DNA of 64,000 bases from contig NZ_VDEZ01000001.1 of assembly GCF_017922435.1 (NCBI RefSeq), positions 620,001 to 684,000 on the forward strand, read 5' to 3'. Position 1 is the stretch's first letter; the number at the start of each line of letters is the position of its first letter. Position numbers and translations under genes: made by a program. Of the stretch, positions 8,247 to 16,012 are shown piece after piece. The notes beneath the pieces are model-generated. The model saw nothing but the letters and a program-made list of their open reading frames with translations. It was not told the origin of the DNA and made no database searches. This DNA is from Thalassospira sp. ER-Se-21-Dark (GTDB taxonomy: Bacteria; Pseudomonadota; Alphaproteobacteria; Rhodospirillales; Thalassospiraceae).

Positions 8247-9725
8247 ATGGGCTGGCTGAACTTTCGTTCACATAAACATATTGCAGGTGTACTTGCAGCG
8301 ATTGCGCTGAGTACTGCCGTTGCCGGATGTTCAACCAACCGGGCGACCGGCGAAGACAGCTTTACGGCCTTCATGTCGCCCGAGCAGGAAAAACAGATCG
8401 GCTCGCAGGAACATCCGAAAATGGTCAAGGAATTCGGTGGTCAATACACCGAAAAGGACCTGCAGACGTACGTGACAGAAGTCGGTGAAAAGCTGGTTGC
8501 GGTTTCGGAAACCCCGAACGAGAAATTCACCTTCACGGTCCTCGATTCCCCGGTTGTCAACGCCTTTGCCCTGCCCGGCGGATATGTATATATCACGCGT
8601 GGCCTGGCGGCCCTTGCGACCAATGAAGCAGAACTGGCAGGCGTCCTTGCCCATGAGATCGGCCACGTCGTTGCCCGTCATTCCGCACAACGTTATAGCC
8701 GCGGTGTGCTGACGCAAATTCTGGCTGGTGGTCTGGCTGTTGCTGTCGGAAACGGTGCTGGCGAGTTGATTGGCACCGGGGCAAACGCATATCTCAAGTC
8801 CTTCTCGCGCGAACATGAATTCGAAGCCGACATGCTTGGCATTCGCTATATCACGCGTGCGGGTTATGACCCGGATGCCATGGCGACTTTCCTTGAAAAG
8901 CTTCGTGCCCATTCACGACTTCAGGCCAAACTTGCCGGTCGATCCCCTGACGATGTCGATCAGTATGATTTCATGGCAACCCACCCGCGCACGCTTGATC
9001 GCATTGAACAGGCCCATCAAAGTGCCAATGTCACCGCGGTTGCCAATCCGGAAAGTGGTGCTGTGCGCTATATGACGGCAATTGACGGTATTCTGTATGG
9101 CGACGGCCCGGATCAGGGTTATGTCCGGGGGCAAGAATTTGTCCATGTGCCATTGAATTTCCGGTTTGAAGTCCCCGATGGCTTCACAATGACCAACCAG
9201 CCAAATGCCGTTATCGCCCGCGATGGCAAAGGTGCCCAGATCATCTTCGAGGGCGCGTCTGGCGCAAAGGACATGCGCCTTGATAGCTATCTTGAAAACG
9301 GGTTCTCGAAGCAGATCGCCATTCGAAATATTGAAATGCTCGACATCGAAGGCCAGGAAGCCGCCACCGGTAGCGCTGATATCTCATTGCGTTCGGGGCC
9401 TGCGCGCCTACGCGTGGTTGTGATCCGTCATGGCAGCTCGGCCTATCAATTCCTATTTGTCACACCACTTGATCAGGCTGATAACTATAACCTGCCGCTG
9501 CGCCGCACGACCTATAGCTTCCGCCCGCTCACCGAGCGGGAAAAGAAGATCTATACCCCGCTTCGCATCAAGGTACGTGCGGTAAACCCGGAGTATGACC
9601 TGCAGACCTTTATCGACGACATGGAAGTCGACAAGGCACCGGCTGATGTCTTTGCCACGATCAATGGCCTTGGCGATGGGCAGGCCCCGGCTGTCGGGTC
9701 GCTGGTCAAGGTGGTTCGGCACTAA
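8247..9725 (+). CDS. M48-family metalloprotease lipoprotein
   Basis: A 492-residue BepA/YfgC/LoiP-like zinc protease expected to act at the periplasmic face of the envelope in outer-membrane protein quality control. A lipoprotein signal ends at the lipobox LSTAVAGC, so Cys-28 should be lipidated. The zinc motif HEIGH lies in LAGVLAHEIGHVVARHSAQR and the third-ligand region is EHEFEADMLGIRYI. After the protease domain (~45-265) comes a ~220-residue C-terminal region without TPRs, ending in a short segment (AVGSLVKVVRH) reminiscent of a LysM end. The ATG at 8247 follows GAGGAAAG; an earlier in-frame ATG at 8202 would destroy the signal peptide. It is followed by a strong terminator at 9758. Confidence 0.9.
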   Translation: MGWLNFRSHKHIAGVLAAIALSTAVAGCSTNRATGEDSFTAFMSPEQEKQIGSQEHPKMVKEFGGQYTEKDLQTYVTEVGEKLVAVSETPNEKFTFTVLDSPVVNAFALPGGYVYITRGLAALATNEAELAGVLAHEIGHVVARHSAQRYSRGVLTQILAGGLAVAVGNGAGELIGTGANAYLKSFSREHEFEADMLGIRYITRAGYDPDAMATFLEKLRAHSRLQAKLAGRSPDDVDQYDFMATHPRTLDRIEQAHQSANVTAVANPESGAVRYMTAIDGILYGDGPDQGYVRGQEFVHVPLNFRFEVPDGFTMTNQPNAVIARDGKGAQIIFEGASGAKDMRLDSYLENGFSKQIAIRNIEMLDIEGQEAATGSADISLRSGPARLRVVVIRHGSSAYQFLFVTPLDQADNYNLPLRRTTYSFRPLTEREKKIYTPLRIKVRAVNPEYDLQTFIDDMEVDKAPADVFATINGLGDGQAPAVGSLVKVVRH

Positions 9726-9757
9726 AACGCCAAACTATCCAAACCCAAACACGACAA

Positions 9758-9786
9758 AAGGCAGCATATTGATGCTGCCTTTTTCT
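9758..9786 (+). terminator. Terminator after the M48 protease gene
   Basis: AAGGCAGCAT pairs with ATGCTGCCTT around a short loop and runs into TTTTTCTTTTC. It lies about 30 bases after the protease stop codon. Confidence 0.85.
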
Positions 9787-9825
9787 TTTCCGATTGCTCA
9801 CTTTCCCGAGGGGATAACGGAAAGT

Positions 9826-10629
9826 CTAGCTGCTTGTAATCTGTTCGATGACGGCCCCCTGACCATCAAGGGCGACCGCGATCAAATGACCACCGCGGCC
9901 TGCACCACCGTCCAGCGACAGGGTAAATTCACGTTCCTGCAAGCCCATCTGACCTTGGGATGCACCGCGTACAATACGGGCACAGTCGTAATACCGTTCA
10001 GTGATGGCTTCAAACATTGATCCACCCCACCAGAAGGTATCCGTCTGGCCTGTCAGTGGCCGCGAACCATCCAGACCCGTATGAACAAAGATCAGGCGCC
10101 CATCTGTCGAATAGGCCGCGTGCTTGAGATCAGACATCAATGCGTTATGGCCACTATGGCGGCGCACGGCATCCGCAAAGCCCGAGGTCCACTGCGAGAT
10201 CGCATGTGCGCCCTGATGCATAGTCCTTTGGACATTGACCGGGTCAAAGCCATAGGCGCGTACCGGTCCTGCGATGCCACGGGTCAGCATCCAGTCAAAA
10301 ACCTCGCCCGGGTTTGGGGCAAACTGGATCTGCTGCAACTTGGACAGCATTTCTTCGGCTGCACCGCGCAGGAAGGCGATATCACTGATATCAACACCAT
10401 CCTTGGCAATGAAGAAACGGCGAAACAGCAACAGCTCGTTGATGGTTGCGACGACATTTTCGGCCGTTCCATCACCCCAGTAATTGCCAAGATAGACAAG
10501 CCTGTCGCCCGGTTTCATATGTTGCGCAAGTTTCTGGTGAACGGCGCATAATGCGCCATGATCACCATTGATTGCGCCGACGACCCAGATTCGCTCAGCC
10601 GGCTTGATCGGCGCCAGAACTGTACTCAT
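9826..10629 (-). CDS. PPP-fold metallophosphatase homologue lacking metal ligands
   Basis: A 267-residue protein with the layout of bacterial PPP-family serine/threonine phosphatases but with degenerate metal motifs. Where the family has GDxHG it has GAING (18-22); GDxxDRG is GNYWGDG (48-54); RGNHE is RGAAE (88-92). The later block DGRLIFVHTGLDGSRPL (176-192), matching the family's ...FVHAGi..., and the downstream WWGG are kept. At least four of the usual ligand positions (Asp, His, Asp, Asn) appear changed, so a two-metal catalytic centre should not form. A non-catalytic binding or regulatory role is inferred. The start at 10629 is chosen because an upstream in-frame ATG at 10668 lies inside the carD terminator hairpin, and GGGCAGG precedes 10629. 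It sits directly downstream of carD on the same strand but behind that terminator. Confidence 0.7.
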   Translation of the reverse strand: MSTVLAPIKPAERIWVVGAINGDHGALCAVHQKLAQHMKPGDRLVYLGNYWGDGTAENVVATINELLLFRRFFIAKDGVDISDIAFLRGAAEEMLSKLQQIQFAPNPGEVFDWMLTRGIAGPVRAYGFDPVNVQRTMHQGAHAISQWTSGFADAVRRHSGHNALMSDLKHAAYSTDGRLIFVHTGLDGSRPLTGQTDTFWWGGSMFEAITERYYDCARIVRGASQGQMGLQEREFTLSLDGGAGRGGHLIAVALDGQGAVIEQITSS

Positions 10630-10656
10630 CGCTGTAACCTGCCCAAAACAAAAATA

Positions 10657-10690
10657 AAACCGGCCCAAGCGTATATCGCGGGCCGGTTTT
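10657..10690 (-). terminator. Terminator of carD
   Basis: AAAACCGGCCC pairs perfectly with GGGCCGGTTTT (10657-10667 and 10680-10690). On the minus strand it runs into TTTTATTTTTGTTTTG. It is 32 bases past the carD stop; U-rich flanks on both sides may allow bidirectional use. Confidence 0.88.
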
Positions 10691-10721
10691 TATAAATAGT
10701 TGTCTGAAGGGACCTTCGCAA

Positions 10722-11222
10722 TCAGGCAGCCTTCTGCAAAAGCTTTTCGAGTTTGCCAGATGCCTTATCCTTGTCGATTTTTTCAATCGCGGCAAGTTCA
10801 TCAACGAGGCGCTCGAAAGCTGCTTCGTAGATCTGACGTTCGGAGAAGGACTGTTCCGGCTGAGTCGCGCTGCGATGAAGGTCGCGCACGACTTCGGCGA
10901 TCGAAACCGGGTCACCCGAATTGATCTTTGCTTCATATTCCTGGGCACGGCGGGACCACATGGTGCGTTTCACACGCGCGCGGCCCTTAAGGGTAATCAG
11001 CGCGGAATCCATCTGTTTTTTCGAGGACAGCTTGCGCAGACCGGAGTTGCCAACTTTGTTCACCGGCACGCGCAGGGTCATGCGGCTAGATTCAAAGGTA
11101 ATTACATAAAGGCGCAATTCCTGCCCCGCAATTTCCTGGGTTTCCAGGCCATCAACACAGCCAACACCATGTGCGGGGTAAACAACGTAATCGCCAACAG
11201 CAAACGGCAACTTATCCGACAT
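10722..11222 (-). CDS. carD: CarD-family transcriptional regulator
   Basis: A 166-residue CarD/CdnL-type protein. The N-terminal Tudor-like RNA polymerase interaction domain (residues ~5-60: FAVGDYVVYPAHGVGCVDGL, then LRVPVNKV) is followed by a helical C-terminal DNA-binding domain (~70-165) containing KRTMWSRRAQEYEAKINSGD. Family members bind the RNAP beta subunit and stabilise open complexes at many promoters. The ATG at 11222 follows GGAAGG at good spacing, and a TTG one codon earlier is ignored. It forms its own unit ended by the hairpin at 10657-10690. fdxA lies upstream on the same strand with its own terminator, a pairing common in Rhodospirillales and Rhizobiales. Confidence 0.95.
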   Translation of the reverse strand: MSDKLPFAVGDYVVYPAHGVGCVDGLETQEIAGQELRLYVITFESSRMTLRVPVNKVGNSGLRKLSSKKQMDSALITLKGRARVKRTMWSRRAQEYEAKINSGDPVSIAEVVRDLHRSATQPEQSFSERQIYEAAFERLVDELAAIEKIDKDKASGKLEKLLQKAA

Positions 11223-11470
11223 CAAGCATCCTTCCGGCCCAATCAGGCCTGGTCATTCAACTGCAACACTACAGAACCAGCGACGCAAAGAGCTGCACGC
11301 GACCAAGCTTTTTGGCAAAGTCGCGGTTCAGACAGGAAATTCAAATACGGAAATCCGACATTTCGGAACGAGCCTGTCGAGCCCTTAGCGCGAATTGTGA
11401 ACCATAACACAACAAGCCATCAGTTTACAGGAATTTTCCCGGCAACCCGTTCAATGCAGCCATGCGCAAA

Positions 11471-11494
11471 ACCCACTGGCGCAAACCAGTGGGT
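11471..11494 (-). terminator. Terminator of fdxA
   Basis: ACCCACTGG pairs with CCAGTGGGT around a 6-base loop and is followed on the minus strand by TTTTGCG. It lies ~40 bases after the fdxA stop. The rest of the gap 11223-11531 shows no gene and presumably carries the carD promoter. Confidence 0.75.
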
Positions 11495-11531
11495 CAAAAA
11501 TCGCATGTAATATCGGGGGTTAGCCCAAAAA

Positions 11532-11867
11532 TCAGTCACCCGTTCCGGGGGCTTCGGAGAGCAATTCGGTCTTGCCGGATTTGCCGTTCCATTCATCCGC
11601 ATCGGCAGGCGCATCGCCCTTGCGGGTAATATTTGGCCAAACCTCTGCAAATTTACGGTTGATTTCCAACCAGTTATCCAGATTCGGTTCGGTATCGGGA
11701 ATAATCGCTTCAGCGGGGCATTCCGGTTCGCAAACACCACAATCGATGCATTCATCAGGGTGAATCACCAAAAAGTTTTCACCTTCATAGAAGCAATCGA
11801 CGGGACAAACCTCGACGCAGTCCTGATACTTACACTTGATGCAGTTTTCCGTCACCACATAGGTCAT
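11532..11867 (-). CDS. fdxA: Seven-iron ferredoxin FdxA
   Basis: A 111-residue cytoplasmic ferredoxin carrying one [3Fe-4S] and one [4Fe-4S] cluster. The Cys pattern is [18 protein letters not shown] followed by [16 protein letters not shown], as in FdxA of Azotobacter/Caulobacter type. The C-terminal ~45 residues are the usual acidic extension. The ATG at 11867 follows GGAG; longer in-frame starts to 12086 would add a Cys-rich non-homologous leader. Single gene with its own terminator. Electron partner not visible here. Confidence 0.95.
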   Translation of the reverse strand: MTYVVTENCIKCKYQDCVEVCPVDCFYEGENFLVIHPDECIDCGVCEPECPAEAIIPDTEPNLDNWLEINRKFAEVWPNITRKGDAPADADEWNGKSGKTELLSEAPGTGD

Positions 11868-12115
11868 GGTGTAACTCCGTACAGGTTGCGGGGCCAGATT
11901 GCGGCTGCACCCGCTTTTGGCCGTTTTCTCTCTCGGGAATTGGGTTATCACGCACCGCAGTTGTGTGCAACTCCAATAAAACCCTAATTTTTTGCGTAGT
12001 ATTCTGTTTGCATCGCACCGCAACGGTGCACAAAGCCCATTACAGATTGCCGCGGCCCCGCTGCAGTGCAGTGCAGCGCAGACCATACAGATTTCCGGTC
12101 ACTTTTCCAGATCTA

Positions 12116-12380
12116 AGGGGCCCAACTCATTCACATAATCGTCCCGTTCCTCCGGATTTGCGCGGATATGCGGAGTGAAATCACAGGAAGATTTATATCT
12201 TTCAAGATTTTACGACAAAATAGCCCGTGCAAATCCGGGGGATCCAAAGGACAACTGATATGAGAGAAAGCCTCTGCGTCAAAACCCTTGACCGGGGCAA
12301 CGGCCCCGCTCTGCGGGCCTTTCCTTGCTCTTTCTCTCATATCAGTTGCCGGGGCGGTCATGTGAATGAGTTTGGCCCCT
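12116..12380. repeat. 265-bp nested inverted-repeat element
   Basis: The 586-base gap 11868-12453 has no convincing gene but a striking structure. An outer 21-bp inverted repeat with one mismatch pairs 12116-12136 with 12360-12380. Inside are two independent stems: an imperfect ~14-bp pair (CCGGATTTGC near 12152 with GCAAATCCGG near 12228) and a perfect 19-bp pair (12252-12270 with 12331-12349), whose loop contains a further GGGGC/GCCCC hairpin. Together they make a three-way junction closed by the outer stem. This could be a small non-autonomous palindromic element (MITE-like), a structured RNA, or a DNA cruciform. A 100-codon minus-strand frame across it is just read-through of the repeats. 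No clear target-site duplication is seen. Confidence 0.75.
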
Positions 12381-12403
12381 AAATCCCGCGGAGAATTGCT
12401 TTT

Positions 12404-12438
12404 ACCCCCGCAAAGCCATAGTCTGCTTCGCAAGGGGT
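12404..12438 (+). promoter_or_regulatory. Imperfect hairpin before the GGDEF-EAL gene
   Basis: ACCCC-GC-AAGC pairs with GCTT-GC-GGGGT with small bulges, 15 bases before the GTG start at 12454. It could affect translation initiation or mark the transcript's 5' end. Symmetry only; no direct evidence of function. Confidence 0.3.
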
Positions 12439-12453
12439 ATAACAGAAGAAACT

Positions 12454-14940
12454 GTGGGGATCGGATTGCCGGAAAAAGGCCTTGATCAACAACGGCTTAG
12501 ATGGCGCGATCGCTTGTCTGTCAAACAGGCAAGGATTGCGGTCGGCCTTACTTTGCTGATCGGCCTGTTATTCAGTGGCATTCAGATTGTCTGGGATCTT
12601 CGTGAAGAACAGAACCTGATTGACCGCACCGTAAACCAGGTTCTTGCGACCCTGCGCGAGTCTGCGACCCAGGCTGCATATGGACTGGATGAAACACTCG
12701 CAGCCCGCGTCATTTCCGGCCTGTTCGAATATGAGCCAGTCTACGAGGCCGAGCTTCGCGATAACTTCAAAAATGTTCTGGCACGCAAGACCGAGCAGCC
12801 AATCAATTCCAATCGCACATTCCTGACCCAGATTATGTTTGGGGAAAATCAGGAATACGAAATCCCGCTGAATACAGACGGACCAAACGGTCTGGTCGGC
12901 CATCTCAGTGTCAAGATCGATACCGACATGATCGCAGAGGGGTTCATCAACCGTGCATCGCGCATTCTGTTGTCGGGTATCGTACGCAACCTTCTGCTTG
13001 GCCTGGTTCTGGTTGCTTTTTTCTATATCACACTGACCAAACCGCTTCTGGGCATTGCCGCACAATTACGCCAAATCGATCCAGAAAAGCCCGACTCTGC
13101 TGCCATCAACATACCCCCCCATCATGCCCGCAATGAACTTGGCATGATCCTGCAGACAACACGTGGGCTGGTCGAACGGGTTTCATCAACACTCGACAGA
13201 TTGCTTGAAAGCCAGCAAAAGGTCCGCGACCGTGAAAGCCGCCTGAGCGCCATCGTTCAAAATGTCGCGGACGGCATTCTGACCATCACGCCGACGGGCC
13301 GCATTGTCGAATGCAATGCCGCAACCAAAGAGATCCTCGGCCTGATGCGTGATGAGACGCCAAAGGGCCGAACATTACATGAATTCCTGCTGCCGCGTGC
13401 CGTGCCGCTTCTCGAACACAGTTTGGAAGAACTCGCCGCACACGCCCCCGGTGCCGAAGCCGTCGAGAAACGCTTTACCCTGCCGATCGTGCGCGCCGAT
13501 CAGAAGGAAATCGATGTCTCCATTGCATTGCGCCTGATCCCCGATAGCGCAACACCATTGATGACGGCTGTTCTGAACGACATCACCGTGCGAAAGCGTT
13601 ACGAAGAACAACTGGTCTATATGGCCAATCATGACACACTGACCAACCTGCCCAACCGCAGCATGCTTGAACGCAGCCTGTCAGAAGCCTTAAACACCCA
13701 TAAAAACAATGCGTCCGAGCGCAGTGGCGCCACCGCAATCCTATTCATTGACCTTGATCGTTTCAAGGTGATCAATGACAGCCTTGGTCATGACGTCGGT
13801 GACCTGATGCTCAAGGCCGTCGCACTCCGGTTGCAACGTGTGATCGGGCGACAGGAAATTGTCGGCCGATTGGGCGGCGACGAATTCCTGATCATTATTC
13901 CTGACCTTAAGGAAACGCAGGATGCCGTCATCCTGTCGCAGGCTGTACTTGATGCCTTGGCACCGGCCTTTGACATCAACGGACGCGTTCTGTTTGTCAC
14001 ACCGTCTATCGGGATTGCCCTTTATCCATCTGATGGCGAAGATTTCCCGGCCCTGATGCGCAATGCCGACACCGCAATGTACAGTGCGAAATCCAGTGGC
14101 GGAGGAACCTATCACTTCTTTACCAAGACCATGAACGAAAGTGCCATGGCGCGCCTTGTGATCGAAAATGATCTGCGAGAAGCTTTGGTAAAGGACGAGT
14201 TTGAACTGCATTACCAGCCGAAGGTCGATCTGCGGACAAACCAGGTCTGCGGCCTTGAAGCGCTGATTCGCTGGAAACAGCCGGGCCGAGGCTATATTTC
14301 GCCAATGCAGTTTATTCCGGTTGCCGAGGAAACCGGCCTGATCAGCAGGATTGGCGAATGGGTTTTCCGTGAAGTCTGTCGCCAGATTTCCGAGTGGGAT
14401 GCTCAATCACTTCCGCCGATGCCGATTGCGGTCAATCTGTCACCAAGACAATTGATCGAGGGCCACATCACCGAGACGATTTCACGCATCCTTGCCGAGA
14501 CGGCAACACCAGCCGCCCGTATTGTACTTGAAGTCACGGAAACGGCGATGATGCAGGAAATCAAGAAGGCGGCCACCATCCTTGATGAGCTGCGCCATCT
14601 TGGTTTAAAGATCGCGGTTGATGATTTTGGTACCGGGTATTCGTCACTCGCCTATCTCAAACGGTTGCCGATCAATTCCATCAAGATCGACCGTTCGTTC
14701 GTACGGGATGTCACCATCGACACAGACGACGCCGCGATCACGCGCACCATTATTGCGATGGGGCATAACCTTGGCCTCAAGGTTGTCGCCGAAGGGGTAG
14801 AGACCCAGGAACAAATGAATTTCTTGCGGGAATGCAATTGTGATGAAGTCCAGGGCTTCCTGATCGCAACCCCGCTGCCGCCCGAAGAAATTGTCCAATA
14901 CATTCGACGACCATCGATCGACATGTCGAGTGAAATCTAG
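12454..14940 (+). CDS. Membrane GGDEF-EAL c-di-GMP protein with PAS
   Basis: An 828-residue inner-membrane c-di-GMP enzyme. Order: TM1 (~27-47), periplasmic sensor region (~48-170), TM2 (~171-195), HAMP-like linker (~196-250), PAS (~262-378), GGDEF (~390-555) and EAL (~565-815). The diguanylate cyclase motif GGDEF is intact at 474-478, but the inhibitory I-site RxxD is absent (the position reads GRQE). The EAL motif is intact at 602-604 and the phosphodiesterase loop DDFGTGYSSL is present, so both activities are possible. The start codon is GTG at 12454 with AGAAGA upstream. It heads a run of four same-strand signalling genes (receiver, CheC-like, kinase) and is 63 bases from the receiver gene's start. 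Confidence 0.9.
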   Translation: MGIGLPEKGLDQQRLRWRDRLSVKQARIAVGLTLLIGLLFSGIQIVWDLREEQNLIDRTVNQVLATLRESATQAAYGLDETLAARVISGLFEYEPVYEAELRDNFKNVLARKTEQPINSNRTFLTQIMFGENQEYEIPLNTDGPNGLVGHLSVKIDTDMIAEGFINRASRILLSGIVRNLLLGLVLVAFFYITLTKPLLGIAAQLRQIDPEKPDSAAINIPPHHARNELGMILQTTRGLVERVSSTLDRLLESQQKVRDRESRLSAIVQNVADGILTITPTGRIVECNAATKEILGLMRDETPKGRTLHEFLLPRAVPLLEHSLEELAAHAPGAEAVEKRFTLPIVRADQKEIDVSIALRLIPDSATPLMTAVLNDITVRKRYEEQLVYMANHDTLTNLPNRSMLERSLSEALNTHKNNASERSGATAILFIDLDRFKVINDSLGHDVGDLMLKAVALRLQRVIGRQEIVGRLGGDEFLIIIPDLKETQDAVILSQAVLDALAPAFDINGRVLFVTPSIGIALYPSDGEDFPALMRNADTAMYSAKSSGGGTYHFFTKTMNESAMARLVIENDLREALVKDEFELHYQPKVDLRTNQVCGLEALIRWKQPGRGYISPMQFIPVAEETGLISRIGEWVFREVCRQISEWDAQSLPPMPIAVNLSPRQLIEGHITETISRILAETATPAARIVLEVTETAMMQEIKKAATILDELRHLGLKIAVDDFGTGYSSLAYLKRLPINSIKIDRSFVRDVTIDTDDAAITRTIIAMGHNLGLKVVAEGVETQEQMNFLRECNCDEVQGFLIATPLPPEEIVQYIRRPSIDMSSEI

Positions 14941-15003
14941 CCCGCCAGACATACCCAATTGATCGATGCTTCGCCACCACTGCCCCGCAAAATCGAGATG
15001 AAA

Positions 15004-15378
15004 ATGCCAAACACCAAATCCGTATTGCTCGTTGATGACAGCAAGTTTGCCCGCCTTCTGGTCAAGGCATTCATTTCCAGCAATTTTGCCAATTGGGAAA
15101 TCGACGAGGCCGAGGATGGCGCCAAGGCGCTTGAGATGGTTGATGCCAAAACCTATGACTACATGCTGGTTGACTTCAACATGCCGGGCATGGATGGGCT
15201 TGAACTGGGCGAAAAGCTGCGCAGCCGGTTCCCCGGGGCTGTAATTGCGCTGCTGACTGCCAATATTCAACAGGAGATCCAGAACAAGGCCGAGAACCTT
15301 GGCCTTGATTTCATCGCAAAGCCCCCGACTGAGAACAAAATTCGCGACTACATCATGTCGCGGGAAGCAACCCGATGA
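15004..15378 (+). CDS. Stand-alone response regulator receiver
   Basis: A 124-residue CheY-like single REC domain with no output domain. Acidic pocket residues are in LLVDDSKFARLL, the phospho-acceptor Asp in LVDFNMPGMDG, the switch Thr in ALLTAN, and the conserved Lys in FIAKPPT. The start ATG at 15004 has GAG at proper spacing; an ATG at 14998 and a TTG at 14959 are in frame but less well placed. Its TGA overlaps the next gene's ATG (ATGA at 15375), so it is translationally coupled to the CheC-like gene. It is likely phosphorylated by the kinase encoded two genes downstream and dephosphorylated by the CheC-like protein; that is inferred from order alone. Confidence 0.9.
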   Translation: MPNTKSVLLVDDSKFARLLVKAFISSNFANWEIDEAEDGAKALEMVDAKTYDYMLVDFNMPGMDGLELGEKLRSRFPGAVIALLTANIQQEIQNKAENLGLDFIAKPPTENKIRDYIMSREATR

Positions 15379-15998
15379 TCGAACTGACCGAACTTGAACA
15401 TGATACCATCAGTGAACTGATCAATATTGGTGTCGGGCGTGCCGCGTCGTCCCTTTCTGAAATGGTTGATCAGCCCGTTGAACTGACCGTGCCCGCCATC
15501 TCGTTTGTCGAACGGTTTTCCGACAGCGAATTGGCCAACGCCCCGACCGAAGTTGTTTCTGCCGTCAGTCAAAGTTTTCATGGACCGTTTACCGGTGAAG
15601 CCATGCTTGTCTTCCCGGAAGTTCGCAGCCTGGAACTTGTGCGTAGCTTGCTTAAAGTTGACGTACCACTTGATACGCTGACCGATCTTGAACAGGAAGC
15701 CCTGATGGAGGTCGGCAACATTATCCTCAATGCTTGCCTTGGCAGTATTTCGAACGTTCTGGGTGAACCAATCAATTGCTCCATGCCGACGTTTCGCAAA
15801 CGCGAAACGCGTGCATTGCTTGACGATGACACTGCAGGGGGCAGCGCTGCAACGAATCCCGTTTTGATGATTCTGCATGTACAGTTCATGCTGCGTCAGA
15901 ACGATATCAATGGCTATGTGCTGTTTGTGATGGACTTGGAGTCCATCCAGATGTTGCGTGAACTGGTGCGGCGTTTTCTGGCCAACTCCCTTGGATAA
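15375..15998 (+). CDS. CheC-like receiver phosphatase
   Basis: A 207-residue CheC/CheX/FliY-family protein, which removes phosphate from CheY-type receivers. The active-site pattern [DS]x3Ex2N is present at D10-E14-N17, and a second copy at E108-E112-N115 keeps Glu and Asn with Glu in place of Asp/Ser, so the pseudo-twofold CheC layout with two sites is visible. No CheD, CheA or receptor gene is adjacent. Start overlaps the receiver gene's stop. The genetic coupling suggests that the upstream receiver is its substrate. It lacks the CheD-binding context, so it may be a two-component off-switch outside chemotaxis. Confidence 0.8.
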   Translation: MIELTELEHDTISELINIGVGRAASSLSEMVDQPVELTVPAISFVERFSDSELANAPTEVVSAVSQSFHGPFTGEAMLVFPEVRSLELVRSLLKVDVPLDTLTDLEQEALMEVGNIILNACLGSISNVLGEPINCSMPTFRKRETRALLDDDTAGGSAATNPVLMILHVQFMLRQNDINGYVLFVMDLESIQMLRELVRRFLANSLG

Positions 15999-16012
15999 CC
16001 GGTGAGAGGTGA

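Noticed and set aside
12060-12082. Short GCAGT tandem repeats
   Set aside because: Only about four imperfect copies; too short to be meaningful.
12131-12433. A 100-codon minus-strand frame in the inverted-repeat region
   Set aside because: It translates straight through both repeat arms, has no ribosome-binding site and no protein-like features; the nested repeats explain the sequence better.
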